Shown: one piece after another, positions 59,213 to 64,000 of the stretch
How the letters are laid out: every line of letters starts with the position of its first letter
How positions within the stretch are numbered: position 1 is the stretch's first letter
Origin: Neckera pumila
Lineage: Eukaryota > Streptophyta > Bryopsida > Hypnales > Neckeraceae
NCBI GenBank assembly: GCA_963969595.1
Contig: OZ018412.1
Location: forward strand, 7,690,501-7,754,500
Length of the DNA stretch: 64,000 nucleotides
Direction of reading: 5' to 3'
Made by a program: the position numbers and the translations under genes
The notes under the pieces: generated by a model
Seen by the model: only the letters and a program-made list of their open reading frames with translations
The model's database searches: none
What the model was told of the DNA's origin: nothing

Positions 59213-62200
59213 GGAACAACGTCTCACTTTAGGTTGTTTTCTATTTGTTCACTCCAACTTAGATTTTGGGCATGCGGTTTTCAAGGGAGCATTCCATAAT
59301 GAAAGCTTAGCCAATATAGTATTGCTTGTAGGATTTTTAGTTTTCATGTTTTTTTCTCCTATTGTACATGTGTGATTCATTTGTATGAAGTGTTTGATAT
59401 ATGATTATATATGTATTGTGTTGTGAAAGTTGTGTTCAAAAATAGTTAGAGTATACATATTGTACTAATCAATCCTAAAATCATGTACAAATTTTTATAT
59501 TACAATATGGACATGTTTAAATGCCTCAATCTTCAGTTTTGATTACCATAGGGTGCAAGAAAATGAACAAAAAGTAGATATAGAAAAAATAGGGGCATAT
59601 CTATTGTGAAATAATAGCTTTATAGCCCTCCAAATAAAATTTTTGACGCACGTATATATGGATTACAAAGTATAGTGAAGTACCCAAAGATTAAGGGATT
59701 AAACCATTGGTGTAGAATGTCTTTAGCTTTACAAATGGTTCTAGATGGCTATATAGTAACTGAACCTTAATTTAATGGTTTTGGATCTTTTTCAATGTTC
59801 TTCAAATATGCACTTACAAATCACTTTTACAATTTCTTCAAATCTTTAATTTGAAATTTTGTAGAAAATACAAAAAATTCTCTACAGTATTCTATTTTTT
59901 TTAGAAGATTTATGATTTTCATTTGTTGGCAGGTACCCAATAACCCGTAATTGTAATTTTGACTCTATTTGTGCATATCAACTTAATTGAATGATTTTAG
60001 ATCTTTCTGTCTAAGTTCAATAATATTTGACAATAATGCATGATGTTGCTATCTTCAATTAGGTGGTGAACCTACACCAAATAGTACAATCATGAAGCTA
60101 TCTTTTGCAAGTGTGGAATATGTGAGATTTCTTAGTATTGTAGGGTTTGTGATCGTAGGATTTCACAGACCTTCACAACTCCAAAAATAGGGGGTTTCCT
60201 TTTGCAATGCACATCGGGCAGGTGCAATTACTGTAGGCTTTTAATAGTGGAATTTGTAATATACTATAGAGGATTGGGTCAATAAAAATATCTAGGTAAA
60301 TACCAAAAAATACCAAAAAAGATGTTGAGATTCTTTATTTATTTAATTTATTAAAAAATACAAAAGATATCTGTAAATTTGGCATATGTCAAGAGGAATA
60401 TTTCAAAGTAAATGTTTTCAACTATCAATACTTTCCTACAATGTAGGACACCTGACAACAATGTTACAAGCATCCTATTGTGCCATTTAGAGAATTATGC
60501 ATATTGTGTAGAATAAAATGGGCATTTTTTGTCTTAGATAATTCACATACAATTCTTACACCAAGTCCAATCAAGTACACCAAATTCTAGTTATTAAAAA
60601 AAAATTATTATTTTTTAGTGAATTGTTTCATTTAATATTCATGGTTTTACATGATAATTGATTGAAAAACATTGATGACAAATTTTAAATATTTGATTGC
60701 ATAGATTTGTAGAAATCATCCATACCCACATTTGTATAATTCTACTTCCTCCTACATTAAAGTAATTTATGTTTGATTCTGCTCATTTTTAAGCCCTTTT
60801 TTGGGACACAATCAGTTGTTGAGGTAGATTGCCAATTATGGCCAAGATTACCAATTATACCAGCCATAATCGGCCAAGCCTGCTAATTCAGTGACTGTTT
60901 CTATATCTATATCAAAATCGAATGTACAATACTTTAACTCCAGAGAAGCTACAGGATAGTGCCTATTTGGCAATGTGGTTCCGCCACTGACTCACCATCA
61001 ACCTCACCATAACCAGTTGTTGAGTTTTCAACACTCATGTGGCACCGTCCCATTGGCAACCCATCAACATTGCCGTTACAAGTTGTAACTCATAACCTTC
61101 TCTCCGTTCAACTTGCTTCCTACACCCTTGGATCATGAAGATCAAAGGTTGTGATTGAAAAGTGAACAACCGGTTATGTCCGATAACCTACTTGCCGCTA
61201 TCGCGGCTCGTCAGTTATCTAATACATACTACTAAATCTGCACTGCCTTGCAACTTCTCTATTACTTTTGTATACTATTTCTCCACATTGTATTTTTTTT
61301 TAAGGGGAAAATCAGAAATTGAGGCCGCATAAGGGTGGCATAAGGTGTACAACCCTTTAATACCCACTATTTGTTTTTGTAGTATTTTACAGTGCCCAAT
61401 GGTTTGTTGAATTTACTGGAAAATCCAAACCCAGTGTTGCTGCCTTGGACTCTAGGAGATTTCATTCCATGGTGGGTTGGAATATGAACTTGAAAAAGTC
61501 ATTGAATGATGAAAGTATGAGTTCCCACCAGCTAAAGATTTTGAACTAAAAGGTCTAAAAGGTCAAGGTAGGGTGCTCTCGAAGCGTCAAAGGTACATTT
61601 TGCTTTCTTCAATGTACCAATAACATACATGTCAAGAGGGTGTTTATTTTAGAGAACAATACATTTCAATTTCAAAAAATCATAACCAAGTTCACAAAGG
61701 TTCAAAAAATATGAGACAACTTGAGATAGATTCCAATTTCATGTTTATTCCTACAAAAAAATTCTGAAAATGGTTTCAAGGAGTTAACTTCCTCCCAAAT
61801 GCAATCACTTCTTAAATGGACACTTTAAAAGCCGACTACCTTATTAATGGTCCCATAGGATGTCATCATAGTTATACCCATGGCAATCATGAAGCTTGTC
61901 TCATGTTAATTAATTGACAAAAAAGGTTTCTAGATATTTGGATGCTCAACCATGCACATTTGAAATGTCTAATTTTATTGAAGGAGCATCAAGGAAGGCC
62001 ACATAATGCATTGATGGAAAGAAGAAAGAATGTTTATATGAATTTTGAAATAGATTGGCATTAGAAGAGTGGCTTGTATTTATTCATGAATTTCTTAAAA
62101 TAAATTTTTTTCATGATTAATTGAAGGATCACTTTATATGCTCAATAAAATATGTACAACTTTTTTGAGACTTTCATCAAAAGAGATTATACTATTCATT

Positions 62201-62639
62201 ATATTTAAAAAGCTTTTTTACTATCAAATTTGATATTTCTTCACTAATTTTTTTTCAAATCAATTTCAAAGCATTTCACATTGATGATTCACCAAAATTT
62301 GTATGGAATATATACAATTTATAATATTAACATGTGAATTTTCTTATGATTGACTAAAATTTCATCTTATAATTATTAGCACAAAACGGTCAAAGAATTG
62401 GTTGTGATAACATTAATATTTTAATAATAAAATATCAATAATTTGATTATATTGAACAATTTGTATTAATTTCTTCATAAAAATATGTAGGCAAATAGCA
62501 ATTTCAATGTGTAATACACCTATGCCAAAACTATTCATTTCACTATATAGTACAAAAATTGAATTTATATTGCTACCCAATAATGTTGTCCAGAGACAAG
62601 AAACATCCACAAATTGGTTGCAAGGATCATTACAGGCTA
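59213..62639. other. AT-rich spacer with diverged dispersed repeats
   Basis: About 60475-60725 matches 11485-11740, and about 61590-61855 matches the R2 repeat at 10080-10356. A GATTAAGGGATTAAA at 59688 resembles a lone end of the TTAA clan. No gene or RNA gene is recognised. Confidence 0.45.
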
Positions 62640-63690
62640 ATTTTTAAAGGTTCTTAAGGTAGTCCAAATTTTCAAGATTGTGAAGAATCTGATGTGTAAT
62701 TATGTGCAACTAAGAATGCAATTTAGTATGATATAAATTTTTGAAGACTTTGAATTGCAAATGTTTTAGAATTTAAAGGATACTAGCAAGTGGCTTCAAA
62801 ATATAACTTTTTGTCAATTCAAAAGATGACCGTTAAAAAATAGTTTGAATAAAAGAAAAAGATAAAATTCTTTAAAATCAATTTAGTTACACTGGAAAAT
62901 CTAATTATTGGCTTAGTAAAGGTAAATTACAATAGGGACTATCCTTTTGTCATTGAGGAGAAAAAATGGCACTCCAAACATTAATTAACAATATAATTAT
63001 GTAGCCTTGTTGACTTCCTTTAATTTTCATATTTTTGAAAACACTTTGGGCATTTTAACACTAAATATAGATTCATCTTGTCTAAGGCAATGAAACATAA
63101 TCTTTTATACATTAGTTGCACTTATACATTCAAATAAAAATATATAAGTTTTTGATGACCATTAGATACCACTAATCTATGCATTTTTATAATATTCAAT
63201 TTCATCCTATTTTCTCTAAAAATTTTGTATTAATTTCCTAACATTTGAACAATTGATATGGACTTTAAGGCTTTTTTTTGTGCAAAGATTCTATAGTTTA
63301 AAGTTTGCAAGCTTGTTCCAATATTAAAATATTGACTTTCTTTATGAAAGGTAGTCATTCAAATATATAATTTTGATTAATATAGTTTTGGGGTTCAAAA
63401 TCACTATAAATGGGATTTTTTTAAATCATAGAAAAAAATTGTGACAATCACTAAATATTATTATTTCACAATCAATTTTAGAAAAAAATTAATACTTTGT
63501 TTTATGTTTTATTTATTTGTATATATATTCATTAGTGCAATAGTAGATTCAACTATGAAGGTTTGATCCATGGGTCATAATATAGGTCATGGTATACAAA
63601 CTTTTTATTTGAAAGTCATTACTAAATTGTTCTTCTAATTTGTACTTTATAATACATCTTCATATTATTAGATATTTGGATTAAATAAAG
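62640..63690. repeat. Degraded P2-like sequences
   Basis: About 62650-62890 carries GGTAGTCCAAATTTTCAAGA, TGTGAAGAATCTGA, AAGAATGCAATT and CAAATGTTTTAGAATT. About 63300-63690 carries CACAATCAATTTTAGAAAAA, TTTGAAAGTCATTACTAAAT and TTATAATACATCTTCA. Both resemble parts of P2, but order and ends are disturbed. Confidence 0.45.
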
Positions 63691-64000
63691 GCTTTTCAGA
63701 TATAATCTTCATTTATGCATTATGGCACCTATTGCCTACCCTCCACCTATTCAATACATGCACCAATGTATCCTTTTGCAAAATCTAATTTCATCCATTT
63801 AATTTTTTTTTAAACCTTATGTAAGTTTTCAAAAGTTTAAGTTTGAACATTTGTAGTACTTCAAGGTTTCCAATGGGTGAATCTCAAAGTGAATAGATGG
63901 GCCCAAATAAAATTTGTTACTATCTTCATCTAGAAATAGTACTCTAATAGGCCATGCTTGGTGGAGAATAATTCTAAATATACATCCTAAAAATATGGTA
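63691..64000. other. AT-rich window end, no gene
   Basis: No coding or structured feature is seen in the last 310 bases. Confidence 0.4.

Overview
The window looks like nuclear DNA of a land plant. Four spliced genes belong to families typical of plants: a LEA_1 (D-113 type) protein, a GT14 glucuronosyltransferase-like enzyme, a full-size PDR-type ABCG transporter, and a protein with the plant-specific A_thal_3526 domain (TIGR01589/PF09713). Introns are short (about 150-1430 bp) with GT-AG borders and one GC-AG. Exons are GC-richer than the strongly AT-rich surroundings. I cannot name the species. The low gene density, non-autonomous repeats and AT-rich spacers would suit a non-flowering plant (moss, lycophyte or fern), but that is a guess.

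Layout. 1-2.7 kb: a small MITE-like repeat and the two-exon LEA gene on the plus strand. 2.7-4.15 kb: a spacer with a diverged tandem duplication. 4.15-8.56 kb: the five-exon GT14 gene on the minus strand. 8.6-21.2 kb: no genes; a large inverted repeat, several CACTA-type palindromes, a Stowaway-like MITE and diverged repeats. 21.2-33.75 kb: a complete 20-exon PDR transporter on the minus strand, 1528 codons and open throughout. 33.8-49.5 kb: no genes; a TA microsatellite, two copies of a 250-260 bp TIR element, TTAA-bordered elements (one nested in another) and a 79 bp Stowaway-like hairpin. 49.5-52.5 kb: the eight-exon A_thal_3526 gene on the minus strand, with a long polyglutamine tract. 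52.5-64 kb: no genes; a 33 bp minisatellite, a Tourist-like MITE with TTA duplication, and a dense cluster of TTAA-bordered elements.

The four genes show no operon-like or pathway relation. A stress-protectant protein, a Golgi wall-glycan enzyme, a plasma-membrane exporter and a possible nuclear protein simply sit as neighbours. I rebuilt all exon models by hand from splice signals, phase continuity and family resemblance. Every junction keeps frame.

The most notable non-genic signal is a clan of repeats whose ends read TTAACCCCTAAAGG and the inverse. One copy is inserted at a TTAA inside a related copy, and comparison with an unoccupied relative shows a net gain of the element plus one TTAA. 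That is the signature of piggyBac-like transposition, which I understand to be little described in land plants. A second theme is short-range tandem duplication in introns, in two cases covering a splice acceptor.
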